Notes: generated by a model not told the origin, from the letters alone. A stretch of 64,000 nt of DNA from Bradyrhizobium sp. PSBB068 (GCA_016839165.1 CP069300.1:1054001-1118000); one strand, 5' to 3'. Positions 1 through 11,221 are shown, counted from the stretch's first letter. Numbers and translations: made by a program.

Positions 1-2102
<2,102 letters not shown>

Positions 2103-2130
2103 CAGCTCTCGCGGACTGGAATTTGGGCAC

Positions 2131-2197
2131 AAAAAAAGGGCGCGCTTCCCGCGCGTCCCTCGAGCCATGCGCTACATCTTGCAGCGCCGGAAGCGCG
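2131..2197 (-). promoter_or_regulatory. Possible transcription attenuator in the carB leader
   Basis: Read on the minus strand, an 8-bp GC stem with one bulged base (2138-2145 with 2151-2159, loop 2146-2150) is followed directly by seven U residues (2137-2131). It ends 28 nt before the carB start. A 9-nt segment upstream (2189-2197, ggaagcgcg on the plus strand) is exactly complementary to 2141-2149, which is the loop and 3' arm of that terminator, so the two pairings exclude each other as in an attenuator. A 63-codon reading frame (2293-2102) runs through the hairpin and its stop overlaps the carB start as TGATG, but it has no clear ribosome binding site. It could instead be a plain terminator for transcripts from the tRNA-Cys side. 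The pairings are seen; the function is inferred. Confidence 0.5.
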
Positions 2198-2616
2198 ATC
2201 CCTCGCGCGCGGGTGGTCTTTAGACCAGTTTCCGCACCCGCGAAACCCCCAAAAGCGCCCAATCAACCGCGATTCTCGGGGAAAAATTCGCATTCGGCGT
2301 AGGCCGGTTGGGGTGGTCGGGAGGGCAATCGCATGCGGCCACGGCGATGTCCCATCGCAGGGGTGAGGCGCACCGGAACAATTTCGGGATAATAGAATAA
2401 TGCCGCTGATTTGCCCGACATGTCAAGCTGCAATGTCGAATGCCGGCACGCCGCCGGCTCCTTTGCATGGGGTTGTTTTCGATGTTTTCGCAGCGCGCGG
2501 GGGCCATGCTCCGGCGCCGTCCCGTCCGTCTACGCTTTCGCTCAAGCTACGCCGGACACGCTTTGCCCCGCCGGTCCGGCGTGGCTGCGCCACGCGCAGC
2601 CCGTCAGGGCGAAGCG

Positions 2617-2692
2617 TGGAGGCCCGGCCTGGATTTGAACCAGGATAAACAGTGTTGCACCACTGCCGCGTCGAAGCTTCCGCCACCGGGCC
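2617..2692 (-). tRNA. tRNA-Cys (GCA) with an unusual anticodon arm
   Basis: The gene is 76 nt including an encoded CCA. The 7-bp acceptor stem GGCCCGG/CCGGGCC, U73 before CCA, and the T arm CCTGG-TTCAAAT-CCAGG are all clear. The anticodon GCA and the U73 discriminator both point to cysteine. The anticodon arm is odd: the sequence folds either as 5 bp with an 8-nt loop (GCAGT/ACTGT, one G-U pair) or as a longer stem with a 6-nt loop (GTGCAA), but not with the usual 7-nt loop. It is transcribed in the same direction as carB. Confidence 0.88.
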
Positions 2693-2769
2693 GGGGGGAT
2701 CATTGCTGATTATTTCAGCGGCCGCTACGTTTACTTTTAGTTAACCCTAATATTCTCTACAACCTCTGA

Positions 2770-3459
2770 TCAGTGGTGAGCCACGAATGTCATCCGCCAC
2801 GGATTGTGCCCGATGTTGCGCGGCGCGCGGGTGGCCGTGAACCCCGCGGCGGCGAACTTTGCGATCATCTCGTCCTCGCGATAGCGCTGCAGCCCGATCC
2901 TGGTGCGCAGCTGTCGGTAGTCCGACAGCGCGGTCGAGGCCAGCCCGACCAGCGCATCGCGCAGGAAGCCGTGGGTCGCTGCAAAGCGCAGCAGCGCGAT
3001 GACGTCCCTGCCCATGCCGACCTCGGGCCGCAGGATATCGCCGAGCACGAAACGCCCCGAGGGTTTCAGCAGGCGATGGATAACGTCGAATGCGGTATCG
3101 AGCTCCTGCGGCGTCATGTATTGCGCCACCGAGTTCATCACCACGAGGTCGATCGAGTCCGCCTGCATGTTCTTCAGCTCATCGAGCGATCGGACGCGGA
3201 TCCTGGTATCGGACGCAAAGCGCGCGACCAGCCGACCGCGCACGCCGGGCGCAGGCTCCGCCAGATAGAGCTGCGCGCAGGCATTGGCGACCTTTACCGC
3301 CGACAGCGCCTCACCGCAGGCATAGTCCAGCACCACGGCGTCGGGCGAGGTGATGTATCCGATGATGTCGTTTGCGATGACCTGGAAATGCAGGTCGCGG
3401 TGCAGTCGGCTGGCATAAATCGTATGTGTGGAATCGTAATAGTCGATCCATTCATCCAT
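2770..3459 (-). CDS. SAM-dependent methyltransferase, class I
   Basis: A 229-residue cytoplasmic protein with a Rossmann-type SAM-binding fold. Motif I is VVLDYACGEALSA near residues 40-53, a variant of the usual VLDxGCGxG. The acidic motif II is seen in LYLAEPAPG, the SIDLVVMNSVAQYM strand follows near residue 105, and LLKPSGRFVLGDI after that is typical of the UbiE/Methyltransf_11 type. The substrate cannot be told from the sequence. It is divergent from the Dps gene, with a shared promoter region at 3460-3580. The ATG at 3459 is the natural start (MDEWIDYYDS). Confidence 0.8.
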   Translation of the reverse strand: MDEWIDYYDSTHTIYASRLHRDLHFQVIANDIIGYITSPDAVVLDYACGEALSAVKVANACAQLYLAEPAPGVRGRLVARFASDTRIRVRSLDELKNMQADSIDLVVMNSVAQYMTPQELDTAFDVIHRLLKPSGRFVLGDILRPEVGMGRDVIALLRFAATHGFLRDALVGLASTALSDYRQLRTRIGLQRYREDEMIAKFAAAGFTATRAPRNIGHNPWRMTFVAHH

Positions 3460-3582
3460 CGCGTTTGGTATCCGGCAAAACGAGGTTCCGCATCTTGGAA
3501 CAGGGCAGCTGATGATGCGTTAGCGGTAAGGCGCCCGATGTTCAATGCGCCGAAATACGGGTTCCTAACAGGAAGGTGCAAA

Positions 3583-4125
3583 GTGAGCAAAGCCAAGAAT
3601 GACACTCACAAGACTGACAAGATTTCGCCCGATCTCGATACGCCGAGCGACCTGCCGCAGGCGGCGGTGGAGAAGATTTCGGCCTCGCTCAACACGCTGC
3701 TGGCCGACGCCTTCGCGCTGTATCTGAAGACCAAGAACTTCCACTGGCATGTCAGCGGCCGGAATTTTCGTGATTACCATTTGTTGCTCGACGAGCAGTC
3801 GGACGCGATCTTCGCGACCACCGACCAGCTCGCCGAACGGGTGCGCAAGCTCGGCGGCGCGACGCTGCGCTCGATCGGCGACATCGCCAAGCATCAGACC
3901 ATCAAGGACAATGACGAGGCCTATGTCCCGCCGCGCGAAATGCTGCGCGAGCTGATGGAAGACAACAAGCATATGGCGGCCGCGATGCGCAAGGCACACA
4001 AGCTCGCCGATGACCATGAGGACTCCGGCACGGCCGGCCTGCTCGAAACCTTCATCGACGAAACCGAGCGGCGCACCTGGTTTCTGTTCGAGGCCAGCCG
4101 TCAGGAAGGCAGCAACGCGGCTTAG
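3583..4125 (+). CDS. dps: Dps/ferritin-like DNA-protection protein
   Basis: Dps proteins form 12-subunit cages that oxidise and store iron and shield DNA in oxidative stress. The 180-residue product has the family ferroxidase region: NFHWHVSG (His54, His56), YHLLLDEQ (His66, Asp70) and DQLAERVRKLGG (Asp82, Glu85). The N-terminus is charged and flexible (MSKAKNDTHKTDK). The GTG at 3583 is preferred because AGGAAGG stands 6 nt before it; an in-frame ATG at 3538 would add 15 residues and cannot be excluded. Monocistronic and divergent from the methyltransferase gene. Confidence 0.9.
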   Translation: MSKAKNDTHKTDKISPDLDTPSDLPQAAVEKISASLNTLLADAFALYLKTKNFHWHVSGRNFRDYHLLLDEQSDAIFATTDQLAERVRKLGGATLRSIGDIAKHQTIKDNDEAYVPPREMLRELMEDNKHMAAAMRKAHKLADDHEDSGTAGLLETFIDETERRTWFLFEASRQEGSNAA

Positions 4126-4251
4126 CCCTTGTGTCGCTGCATGGGGGTGGGTGGCGGCGCGTCGGCGCCGTGCCCGCCATCCCTGCTCCGTGCGCGTGAA
4201 GGTAGGCTCGCGTCGCTTTGCCCACCCTGCGGGTGATCTCCATTGCTGAGA

Positions 4252-4283
4252 GGTGGATTGCGTCGCTTCGCTCGCAATGACGG
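4252..4283. repeat. Dispersed 'ggattgc-gtcgcttcgctcgcaatga' intergenic element
   Basis: The stretch between the Dps stop (4125) and the end of the cupin gene (4288) holds no gene. Its right part is a short element of the form attgcgtcgcttcgctcgcaatga, which forms an imperfect palindrome (attgc ... gcaat). It resembles a scattered intergenic repeat common in Bradyrhizobium; that relation is recalled, not computed. Confidence 0.4.
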
Positions 4284-4287
4284 AGCA

Positions 4288-4809
4288 TTACCGCTTCCAC
4301 AGCCGCACGAGCGGCCCATCCTTCCCCATGACTGGATCAGTCGCGGGAATCGCGACCAGCGGGATTGTCTTCAGTGCCCTGGCGCGATTCTCCGGCGTCG
4401 GCCGTTGCAGATCCATCGGCGGGCCCGGCGGATAGGCGCCGACCACGGAAAAATCATCGCTCGCCGACAGGCACTGATGCCCGGTGCCGGCCGGCAGGAT
4501 CGCGACGTCGCCGGCTGCGATCTCGAGCGCTTGCCCATTGGCGCCGCCGAACTGCACGCGCGCACGGCCGCGGGCGACGCCGAGCACCTCGTGCACGGTG
4601 GCGTGGTAATGCGCGAAATCGTAGACGCCGTTGCGCCACATCGCGCCCCAGCCATGGCTGCCGAACAGCTGCTCGATCGCAGCCTCGGGATCTCGACCGG
4701 CATCGACCGCGCCCCTGTAGACCAAGAACGGCATCGGATTGTTCGGCACCAGCCCGTCGTCTTGAAAGACCATCGCAAGCGGCTCGGCTCCGGCTTTGAC
4801 TGCGGACAT
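4288..4809 (-). CDS. Cupin-domain protein
   Basis: A 173-residue soluble protein with a single cupin fold. The first cupin motif is seen in DFAHYHATVHEVLGVARGRARVQ (histidines near residues 66-71), and the second in AAGDVAILPAGTGHQCL (His near 109). It resembles small cupin proteins of unknown enzymatic role. The ATG at 4809 (MSAVKAGAEP) is chosen because GGAGG stands just upstream; a start at 4836 would add 9 residues. It lies between dps and the thioesterase gene, and nothing nearby suggests a substrate. Confidence 0.75.
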   Translation of the reverse strand: MSAVKAGAEPLAMVFQDDGLVPNNPMPFLVYRGAVDAGRDPEAAIEQLFGSHGWGAMWRNGVYDFAHYHATVHEVLGVARGRARVQFGGANGQALEIAAGDVAILPAGTGHQCLSASDDFSVVGAYPPGPPMDLQRPTPENRARALKTIPLVAIPATDPVMGKDGPLVRLWKR

Positions 4810-4894
4810 GGCGATCCTCCGGTAAGTGCTCAGCACGCGTGAGCAATCTATTCGCGGAGCAACCCGCTGTCAGCGCCGCAAGTTCCTGGGAAAC

Positions 4895-5392
4895 TCAGTT
4901 CGCTTTGGGCAGCTCGAACACCAGGCAGGTCGTGGTGGCGTGTGCGATCAGCTTGCCCTTGCCGTCGGTGATCCGCGCTTCGGCGGTGGCGACCCGGCGG
5001 CCGGCATTGAGCACCTTGCCCTCGGTACGGATCGTGCCGGTGTCCTGGCTCATGCCGCGGACGAAGGAGATCTTGAACTCCAGCGTGGTGTAGCCAAAGC
5101 CCTGCGGCAGCGTGGTCTGCACCGCGAGCCCCATCGCGGAGTCGAGCAGGATCGCGGCGTAGCCGCCATGCACCGAGCCGATCGGGTTGTAGTGGCGCAG
5201 GCCCGGGATGCTGTGGATTACCACATGACCGGTCTCGGCGGTGCAGTCGAACGGTTCGACGTTCTCCATGATCGGCGGCTCCGGCAGGGTGCAGGCAAAG
5301 ATGCCGCGCACGAAATCGAGCCCGGGCATCGACACCATGACCTCCATCGACGAGACGCCGTAGGTGGGCTTCGGGGTAGCGCTCTCGGTCAT
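4895..5392 (-). CDS. PaaI-type hotdog-fold thioesterase
   Basis: The 165-residue product is a hotdog-fold thioesterase of the PaaI/YdiI group, which hydrolyses acyl-CoA thioesters. The family signature HGGYAAILLDSAMGLAVQT (residues about 84-102) includes the HGG turn and the catalytic-helix Asp, followed by TTLEFKISFVRGM. The ATG at 5392 (MTESATPKPT) is preferred to the longer frame, whose N-terminal 37 residues look non-coding. It lies downstream of carA on the same strand, separated by a strong hairpin at 5477-5504. Confidence 0.85.
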   Translation of the reverse strand: MTESATPKPTYGVSSMEVMVSMPGLDFVRGIFACTLPEPPIMENVEPFDCTAETGHVVIHSIPGLRHYNPIGSVHGGYAAILLDSAMGLAVQTTLPQGFGYTTLEFKISFVRGMSQDTGTIRTEGKVLNAGRRVATAEARITDGKGKLIAHATTTCLVFELPKAN

Positions 5393-5476
5393 GTCGGACA
5401 ATCCTGCTGCTTGATGATCGTCATCATATGACGAGTAGCTCGGCAGCAACCGCTCATGCAAGGCGTGACAAAAGCT

Positions 5477-5504
5477 CATGCCCGGACCAGGTGGTCCGGG
5501 CATG
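5477..5504 (-). terminator. Hairpin terminator after carA
   Basis: A perfect 13-bp inverted repeat (catgcccggacca at 5477-5489, its complement at 5492-5504) with a 2-nt loop lies 37 nt after the carA stop. On the minus strand it is followed by AGCTTTTG, a short U run, so it can act as an intrinsic terminator for carA. Confidence 0.6.
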
Positions 5505-5540
5505 CTTTATTCGACGAAGGACTGCGCTGGTGGCCGCGGT

Positions 5541-6734
5541 CTACGCCGCTTGCTTCTTCTTCCGCATCAAATCGGCAAAGCGCTGGAACAGATAGTGCGA
5601 GTCGCGCGGGCCGGGCGAGGCCTCGGGGTGATACTGCACCGAGAACACCGGCTTGCCTTCGAGCGCGATACCGCAATTGGAACCGTCGAACAGCGAGATA
5701 TGGGTCTGGGTCGCACCGGCGGGCAGCGTCGCCTGGTCGACTGCAAAGCCGTGGTTCATCGAGGTGATCTCGACCTTGCCGGTGGTCTCGTCCTTGACCG
5801 GATGATTGGCGCCGTGATGGCCCTGATGCATCTTCATGGTCCTGGCGCCGACGGCGAGGCCGAGCATCTGGTGGCCGAGGCAGATGCCGAAGGTCGGCGT
5901 CCCCGAGGCGATCACCTTCTGGATCACGGGCACGGCATATTTGCCGGTCGCGGCGGGATCGCCGGGGCCGTTCGACAGGAACACGCCGTCCGGCTTCATC
6001 GCCAGGATGTCCTCGGCTGCCGTCGTCGCCGGCACCACGGTCACCTTGGCGCCGACTCCGGCGAGCAGGCGCAGGATGTTGCGCTTGATGCCGTAGTCGA
6101 TCGCGACCACGTTGAATTCCGGCGCGGTCTGCTGGCCGAAACCCTTGCCCCACGCCCAGGGCGTCTCGTCCCAGGTGAAGCGCTGGCCGGAGGTGACCAT
6201 CGGCACCAGGTCCATGCCCTCGAGGCCGGGCCATTCGCGGGCCTCCTCTTTCAGTCCGTGAAGGTCGAATTCGCCGGTCTTCGAATGCGCGATCACCGCA
6301 TTCGGCATGCCCCTGGAGCGGATCAGCGCGGTCAGCGCGCGGGTGTCGATGCCGGAGAGGCCGATGATGCCGCGCGCCTTCAGCCACTGGTCGAGGTGGC
6401 GGGTGGCACGGTAATTCGAGGGGTCCGTGATCGCCGAGCGCAGGATCACGCCGCGCGCGCCGGGTGTCGCGGCCATGTTCACCGTCTCGATGTCTTCCTC
6501 GTTGGTACCGACATTGCCGATATGCGGGAAGGTGAAGGTGATGATCTGGCCGGCATAGGACGGATCGGTGAGGATCTCCTCATAGCCGGTCATCGCGGTG
6601 TTGAAGCAGACCTCGCCGACGGCGTGGCCTTCCGCGCCGAGACCGAAGCCTTCCAGCACGGTACCATCGGCGAGCACAAGGAGCGCGGTCGGTTTGTGGT
6701 CCGGCCAGGCGGGAGCGTTTTCGGGGGTTGTCAT
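5541..6734 (-). CDS. carA: Carbamoyl-phosphate synthase small (glutaminase) subunit
   Basis: CarA releases ammonia from glutamine and channels it to CarB. The 397-residue product has the N-terminal CPSase domain ([35 protein letters not shown]) and a C-terminal class I glutamine amidotransferase domain. The nucleophile is Cys285 in [11 protein letters not shown], with His369 and Glu371 in [12 protein letters not shown], so it should be active. The ATG at 6734 ([10 protein letters not shown]) gives a normal-length protein; an upstream ATG at 6758 would add 8 residues. It is transcribed toward carB, but three minus-strand genes or RNAs, dps and a terminator lie between, so the two are probably not one operon. 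Confidence 0.97.
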   Translation of the reverse strand: MTTPENAPAWPDHKPTALLVLADGTVLEGFGLGAEGHAVGEVCFNTAMTGYEEILTDPSYAGQIITFTFPHIGNVGTNEEDIETVNMAATPGARGVILRSAITDPSNYRATRHLDQWLKARGIIGLSGIDTRALTALIRSRGMPNAVIAHSKTGEFDLHGLKEEAREWPGLEGMDLVPMVTSGQRFTWDETPWAWGKGFGQQTAPEFNVVAIDYGIKRNILRLLAGVGAKVTVVPATTAAEDILAMKPDGVFLSNGPGDPAATGKYAVPVIQKVIASGTPTFGICLGHQMLGLAVGARTMKMHQGHHGANHPVKDETTGKVEITSMNHGFAVDQATLPAGATQTHISLFDGSNCGIALEGKPVFSVQYHPEASPGPRDSHYLFQRFADLMRKKKQAA

Positions 6735-6895
6735 GAGCCCTTTAAATAGAGGCCGCACGCTGCGGCGTCAAAGCGAAAGGGTGCGGATTCACACGGCAAT
6801 CCCGGCCGATTTGACAGGCCGGAACGGCCTCTTAATCTAATGTTCCTCGAAGCGGTCGTTTGCTTGCCGAAAATGACCCGGTCCGGAGCTCCCGC

Positions 6896-7597
6896 ATGGA
6901 CAATACGATGCCGATCCTGCTCGTCCCGGGCCTCATCTGCTCGCCGCGGATCTTTGCCCCGGTGATCCCGGCGCTGTGGCGGTGCGGCCCGGTCACGGTC
7001 GCCAACCATGTCAGGGACGACAATATGGGGGCGATCGCCCGCCGTATCCTGGCTGAGGCACCGCCGCGCTTTGCCCTCGCCGGCCATTCGATGGGCGGCT
7101 ACATCGCCTTCGAGATCATGCGGCAGGCACCCGAGCGGGTCGCGAAACTGGCGCTGATGAGCACCCAGGCGCGCCCCGACACGCCGGAGGCGACCGCTCG
7201 CCGCCGCGGCATGATCGAACGCGCCAGGAGCGGGCAGTATCGGGACGTGGTCGACGAACTGTTTCCGGGCTTCGTGCATCCGTCGCGGCAGGGCGACGCA
7301 AGCCTGCGCCAGATTGTCTATGACATGAGCGAGGATGTCGGCGCCGAGGCCTTCATCCGCCAGCAAAATGCGGTGCTCAGCCGGCCGGATTCACGGCCCA
7401 GCATGGCCTGGATCAAGTGCCCGACCCTGGTGCTGACCTCGGATACCGACAACACGGTGCCGAATTCGCTGTCGGACGAGATGGCCAACGGGATTCCCGG
7501 GGCGAAGCTCGTGGTGCTCGCCGATTGCGGTCACCTGCCGCAGCTGGAGCAGCCGCAGGCGTGTGCCGAAGCGCTGGTTCAGTGGTTGCGGAACTAG
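6896..7597 (+). CDS. Alpha/beta-fold hydrolase
   Basis: A 233-residue cytoplasmic alpha/beta hydrolase. The nucleophile elbow is AGHSMGG with Ser65. The acid is Asp183 or Asp185 (TSDTDNTVPN) and the histidine is His213 in DCGHLPQLEQP, giving a complete catalytic triad. The oxyanion segment is LVPGLICSP. The closest types are small esterases and MhpC/BioH-like hydrolases; the substrate is unknown. The ATG at 6896 (MDNTMPILL) has GGAGCT upstream. It is divergent from carA and followed by yqeY. Confidence 0.82.
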   Translation: MDNTMPILLVPGLICSPRIFAPVIPALWRCGPVTVANHVRDDNMGAIARRILAEAPPRFALAGHSMGGYIAFEIMRQAPERVAKLALMSTQARPDTPEATARRRGMIERARSGQYRDVVDELFPGFVHPSRQGDASLRQIVYDMSEDVGAEAFIRQQNAVLSRPDSRPSMAWIKCPTLVLTSDTDNTVPNSLSDEMANGIPGAKLVVLADCGHLPQLEQPQACAEALVQWLRN

Positions 7598-7655
7598 GTT
7601 GTTCTGACGCTGCAAACTGCCTACATGGAGGGATTACCGGTTCAAGGATACAGAG

Positions 7656-8111
7656 ATGCTGCGCGACGATATCAACACTGCGGTCAAGGAAGCGATGAAG
7701 GCGAAGGACGAGCGCAAGCTCTCCACCCTGCGCATGGTCAATTCGACCATCAAGAACGCCGATATCGACGCGCGCGGGCAGGGCAAGCCGCCACTCTCCG
7801 ATGCCGATCTCCTGGGCGTCTTGCAGAAGATGATCAAGCAGCGCCAGGAATCGGTCGAGCTCTACGACAAGGGCGGCCGTGCCGAACTCGCCGCCCAGGA
7901 GCGCGCGGAGATCGCTGTGATCTCGGCTTACTTGCCGAAGCAGATGTCGGATGACGACGTGAAGGCCGCGATCGCGGCTGTGATCGCCGAGACCAATGCT
8001 GCCGGGATCAAGGACATGGGCAAGGTGATTGGTGCGCTGAAGGCGAAATACGCCGGCCAGATGGATTTCGGCAAGGCCAGCGGCCTCGTCAAGGCGGCGC
8101 TCGCGGGATAG
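7656..8111 (+). CDS. GatB/YqeY domain protein
   Basis: The 151-residue product is a stand-alone YqeY protein, related to the tail domain of the amidotransferase subunit GatB that contacts tRNA. It has the typical ends MLRDDINTAVKEAMKAKD and KDMGKVIGALKAKYAGQMDF. Its exact job is unknown; it is often found beside dnaG and rpoD in Proteobacteria. Here 16 kb of other genes separate it from dnaG, which suggests insertion into an older cluster (inference). Confidence 0.9.
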   Translation: MLRDDINTAVKEAMKAKDERKLSTLRMVNSTIKNADIDARGQGKPPLSDADLLGVLQKMIKQRQESVELYDKGGRAELAAQERAEIAVISAYLPKQMSDDDVKAAIAAVIAETNAAGIKDMGKVIGALKAKYAGQMDFGKASGLVKAALAG

Positions 8112-8126
8112 CGGCGGAGGCTTCCG

Positions 8127-8594
8127 ATGTTTCGTGTCGCCGCGGACAGTCTGGAAGCCTATCTCGCCTTTGATCCGGCACGGACCGCCGATCTCGAACA
8201 ACTGCATGCGGTGATGCGAAAGGCGGCGCCTTCGCTCAGGCGGCATTTTCATGCCGGCACGCCGGCCGGTGAGGCCGGCATGCGCATGAACATGATCGGC
8301 TATGGCGGGTTTCGCTACGCGATCAAGTCCGGCAAGACGGCCGCCTGGCCCGTGATCGGCGTGGCGCTGCAGAAGAACTACATCAGCGTCTATGTCGCGG
8401 TGACCCGCGGCGGTAAGCCGCTGGTGTCCTGCTACGCCGGCAAGCTCGGCGAATTGCGGGCTGGCGGCAACAATTTCAGCTTTGTCGCGTTCGGCGATCT
8501 GGATGCGGCGAACGTCGCCGCGCTGTTCGCCGAGGCCGCCGACATCTTCAAGGCGGATAAGGAAAATCCGGTCCGCTACATGCAGGGCGACTGA
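8127..8594 (+). CDS. DUF1801-like (YdhG-type) protein
   Basis: A 155-residue soluble protein 15 nt downstream of yqeY, so probably co-transcribed. The pattern (DLEQLHAVMRKAAPSL, MNMIGYGGFRYAI, WPVIGVALQKNYISVYV, GKLGELRAGGNNFSF) fits the DUF1801/YdhG fold: a helical start, an aromatic sheet and a conserved NYISVY strand. The function is not known. Confidence 0.65.
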   Translation: MFRVAADSLEAYLAFDPARTADLEQLHAVMRKAAPSLRRHFHAGTPAGEAGMRMNMIGYGGFRYAIKSGKTAAWPVIGVALQKNYISVYVAVTRGGKPLVSCYAGKLGELRAGGNNFSFVAFGDLDAANVAALFAEAADIFKADKENPVRYMQGD

Positions 8595-8619
8595 ACTCGA
8601 TCCGGGCCACGTATCGCCA

Positions 8620-8640
8620 TGCCCGGGCTTGTCCCGGGCA
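8620..8640. repeat. Short palindrome of a dispersed intergenic element
   Basis: A perfect 8-bp inverted repeat, tgcccggg-cttgt-cccgggca, lies between the DUF1801-like gene and the acyl-CoA synthetase gene. It looks like one half of the 'gcccgggcttgtcccgggcatccacgtctt' repeat that is frequent between Bradyrhizobium genes (recalled, not searched). It has no U run on either strand. Confidence 0.5.
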
Positions 8641-8718
8641 TCCACGTCTTTACAATCCCCCCGAGCAAGATCGCCGGGCGAAGCTCGGCCACGACAAGGG
8701 ACGGAAGCGACGCGCACT

Positions 8719-10329
8719 ATGCTCAAGCAAGCCGCTACCTACGACGAGCTCTGCCGCGATTTCCGCTGGGATATCCCTGCGCGCTTCAACATGGCGACCG
8801 CGTGCTGCGACCGTCATGCCGACGGCAGCGGCCGTCTCGCGCTGGTCTATGTCGATGAGGATGGCGGTACCACGCGCACCTCGTTCGACGAGGTCGCGGA
8901 CGCCTCGCGCCGCTTCGCCAATGTGCTGACCGCCGACGGCCTGGTGCGCGGCGACCGCGTCGCGGTGTTCCTGTCGCAATCGCTGGAATTGCCGGTCGCG
9001 CACCTCGCCGCGTTCCGCGCGGCGCTGATCTCGATTCCGCTGTTCGCGCTGTTCGGCGAGGACGCGCTGGAGTTCCGCCTGTCGAACTCGGCGGCGAAAG
9101 CCATCATCACCGATGAGGCCGGCTGGGAGAAGATCGCGAAGATCCGCGATCGTCTGCCCGAGCTGAAGAGCGTCTATATCGTTGGCGACGAGACGCCGCC
9201 CGGCACCAAACCGTTCTGGGGCGCGATCAAGTCGGCGTCGCCGGATTTCGCCACCGTCGACACCTCGGCCGACGATCCCGCGCTGATCATCTACACTTCG
9301 GGCACCACGGGCAATCCGAAGGGCGCGCTGCATGCGCATCGCGTCGTGCTCGGCCATCTGCCCAATGTCGAGATGTGCCACAACTTCCTGCCCCGGCCGG
9401 GCGACCTGATGTGGACGCCGGCCGATTGGGCCTGGATCGGCGGGCTGATCAACGGCCTGTTCGCGTTCTGGTACCACGGCATTCCGATGGTCGGCCACCG
9501 CGCCCGCAAGTTCGAGCCGCAGGCGGCGATGCAGATGATGGCCGAGCTCGGCATCCGCAACGTGTTCCTGCCGCCGACCGCGCTGAAGCTGATGCGGCAA
9601 GCCGATGTGAAGAATTCCGGCGTCAGGCTGCGCAGCATCTTCACCGGCGGCGAGTCGCTCGGCGGTGAGCTGCTCGGCTGGGTGCGCAGTACATTCGGCG
9701 TAGACGCCCACGAGGTGTTCGGCCAGACCGAATGCAATCTCGTGATCGGCAGCAACTCCAACCTGTTTCCGATCCGCCCCGGCTCGATGGGCCGCGCCAC
9801 GCCGGGCTTCGACATCCGCATCGTCAACGACAAGGGCGAGGAATTGCCGCGGGGGCAGCGCGGCATCATCGGCGTGCGCCAGCCGTGTCCTTGCACCATG
9901 ATCGAGTACTGGCGCAATCCCGAAGCCACCGCGAAGAAATATGCCGGCGAATTCCTGTTGACCGGCGATCTCGGCGTACAGGATGAGGAGGGCTATTTCT
10001 GGTACGTCAGCCGTGAGGACGATGTCATCACCACGGCGGGCTATCGTGTCGGCCCCTCCGAGATCGAGCACACGTTGATGAAGCATCCGGCGGTCGCGAT
10101 GTCGGCGGTGGTCGGCATCCCCGATCCGATCCGCACCGAATCGATCAAGGCCTGGATCGTGCTGCGGCCGGGTTATGCGCCGGGCGATGCCTTGGCGCGC
10201 GAGATCCAGGAATTCGTCAAGGTGCAGCTCGCCGCGCATGAATATCCCCGCTTCGTGCAGTTCGCCGACAGCCTGCCGATGACGGCGACGGGCAAGGTGC
10301 TGCGGCGCGAGCTGCGGGCGCTGGGCTAG
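8719..10329 (+). CDS. Acyl-CoA synthetase (AMP-forming), MACS-like
   Basis: A 536-residue member of the ANL superfamily that activates a carboxylic acid to acyl-AMP and then acyl-CoA. The P-loop IIYTSGTTGNPKGAL is near residues 190-204, VFGQTECN (motif A5) near 334, LLTGDLGVQDEEGYFWYVSR (A7) near 413 and GYRVGPSEIEH near 443; the A10 lysine is in PMTATGKVLRRELR. The PADWAWIGGLING motif is typical of medium-chain/acetyl-type synthetases (ACSM group), so the substrate is likely a short or medium-chain acid. The ATG at 8719 (MLKQAATYDE) fits family length. It stands alone. Confidence 0.92.
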   Translation: MLKQAATYDELCRDFRWDIPARFNMATACCDRHADGSGRLALVYVDEDGGTTRTSFDEVADASRRFANVLTADGLVRGDRVAVFLSQSLELPVAHLAAFRAALISIPLFALFGEDALEFRLSNSAAKAIITDEAGWEKIAKIRDRLPELKSVYIVGDETPPGTKPFWGAIKSASPDFATVDTSADDPALIIYTSGTTGNPKGALHAHRVVLGHLPNVEMCHNFLPRPGDLMWTPADWAWIGGLINGLFAFWYHGIPMVGHRARKFEPQAAMQMMAELGIRNVFLPPTALKLMRQADVKNSGVRLRSIFTGGESLGGELLGWVRSTFGVDAHEVFGQTECNLVIGSNSNLFPIRPGSMGRATPGFDIRIVNDKGEELPRGQRGIIGVRQPCPCTMIEYWRNPEATAKKYAGEFLLTGDLGVQDEEGYFWYVSREDDVITTAGYRVGPSEIEHTLMKHPAVAMSAVVGIPDPIRTESIKAWIVLRPGYAPGDALAREIQEFVKVQLAAHEYPRFVQFADSLPMTATGKVLRRELRALG

Positions 10330-10414
10330 CTCCGCAGAACAATATTGATCGGCGTCAATGCGGTGTTCGCGATCGCCTGCATCGATGCGCGCTCAATCAT
10401 TCGCGGCAGGGCTG

Positions 10415-11218
10415 ATGTCGGTCTCTGGCAAGTTCGATCCGGTGGTGCGCAGGATCCGCGTGGCGGATATCGCGGAAGCGCTGGGGCAGGGGCTGCGCGA
10501 CTTTCAGGCCGTCCCGCTCTACGGATTGATGTTCGGCGCCATCTACATGCTCGGCGGCAACGTGATCCTGCTGTGCTTGACCGCGCTGGGCATGGTCTAT
10601 CTGGCCTACCCACTGGCCGCGGGCTTTGCGCTGATCGGTCCGTTCGTCGCGATCGGGCTGTACGAGATCAGCAGGCGTCGCGAGGTGGATGAGCCGATCA
10701 CGTTGGGTGCGATCTGGTCGAAGCTGCGATCACGCGGCGAAATCGGCTGGATGGCGTTCGTCACGCTGTTCGTGTTCATCATCTGGATGTACCAGGTGAG
10801 GCTGTTGATCGCCCTGATACTCGGGCTCGGCGCCTCCTTTGCCAGCCTTCACGACTTTCTGACCGTGGTGCTGACCACCAATGAGGGGCTGTTGTTCCTC
10901 GCCATCGGCAATGCGGAAGGCGCGGCGCTGTCGCTGATCCTGTTCTCGCTGACGGTGATCTCGTTTCCGCTGCTGCTGGATCGCGAGGTCGACTTCGTCA
11001 CCGCGATGATCACGAGCGTGCGCGCGGTCGTGACGAGCCCGCTGCCGATGATCGGATGGGCGGCGGTCATCGTCGGGCTGCTGATCGTCTCGGTGATTCC
11101 GTATTTCATGGGACTTCTGGTGACGATTCCCGTGCTGGGCCACGCGACCTGGCATCTCTATCGCCGCGTCGTGGTCCCGGTCGGCTCCTTTGCCGACCCG
11201 ATCCTGCGAAGGGAGTGA
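10415..11218 (+). CDS. DUF2189 family multi-pass membrane protein
   Basis: The product has about six hydrophobic segments and the DUF2189 opening RRIRVADIAEALGQGLRDFQ, followed by LYGLMFGAIYMLGGNVI. It sits in the inner membrane; no role is known. The ATG at 10415 (MSVSGKFDPV, 267 residues) is preferred because GGCAGGG stands upstream and family members have about ten residues before the RRI motif; ATG at 10385 is possible. Monocistronic; it converges with the SRPBCC genes. Confidence 0.75.
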   Translation: MSVSGKFDPVVRRIRVADIAEALGQGLRDFQAVPLYGLMFGAIYMLGGNVILLCLTALGMVYLAYPLAAGFALIGPFVAIGLYEISRRREVDEPITLGAIWSKLRSRGEIGWMAFVTLFVFIIWMYQVRLLIALILGLGASFASLHDFLTVVLTTNEGLLFLAIGNAEGAALSLILFSLTVISFPLLLDREVDFVTAMITSVRAVVTSPLPMIGWAAVIVGLLIVSVIPYFMGLLVTIPVLGHATWHLYRRVVVPVGSFADPILRRE

Positions 11219-11221
11219 ACC

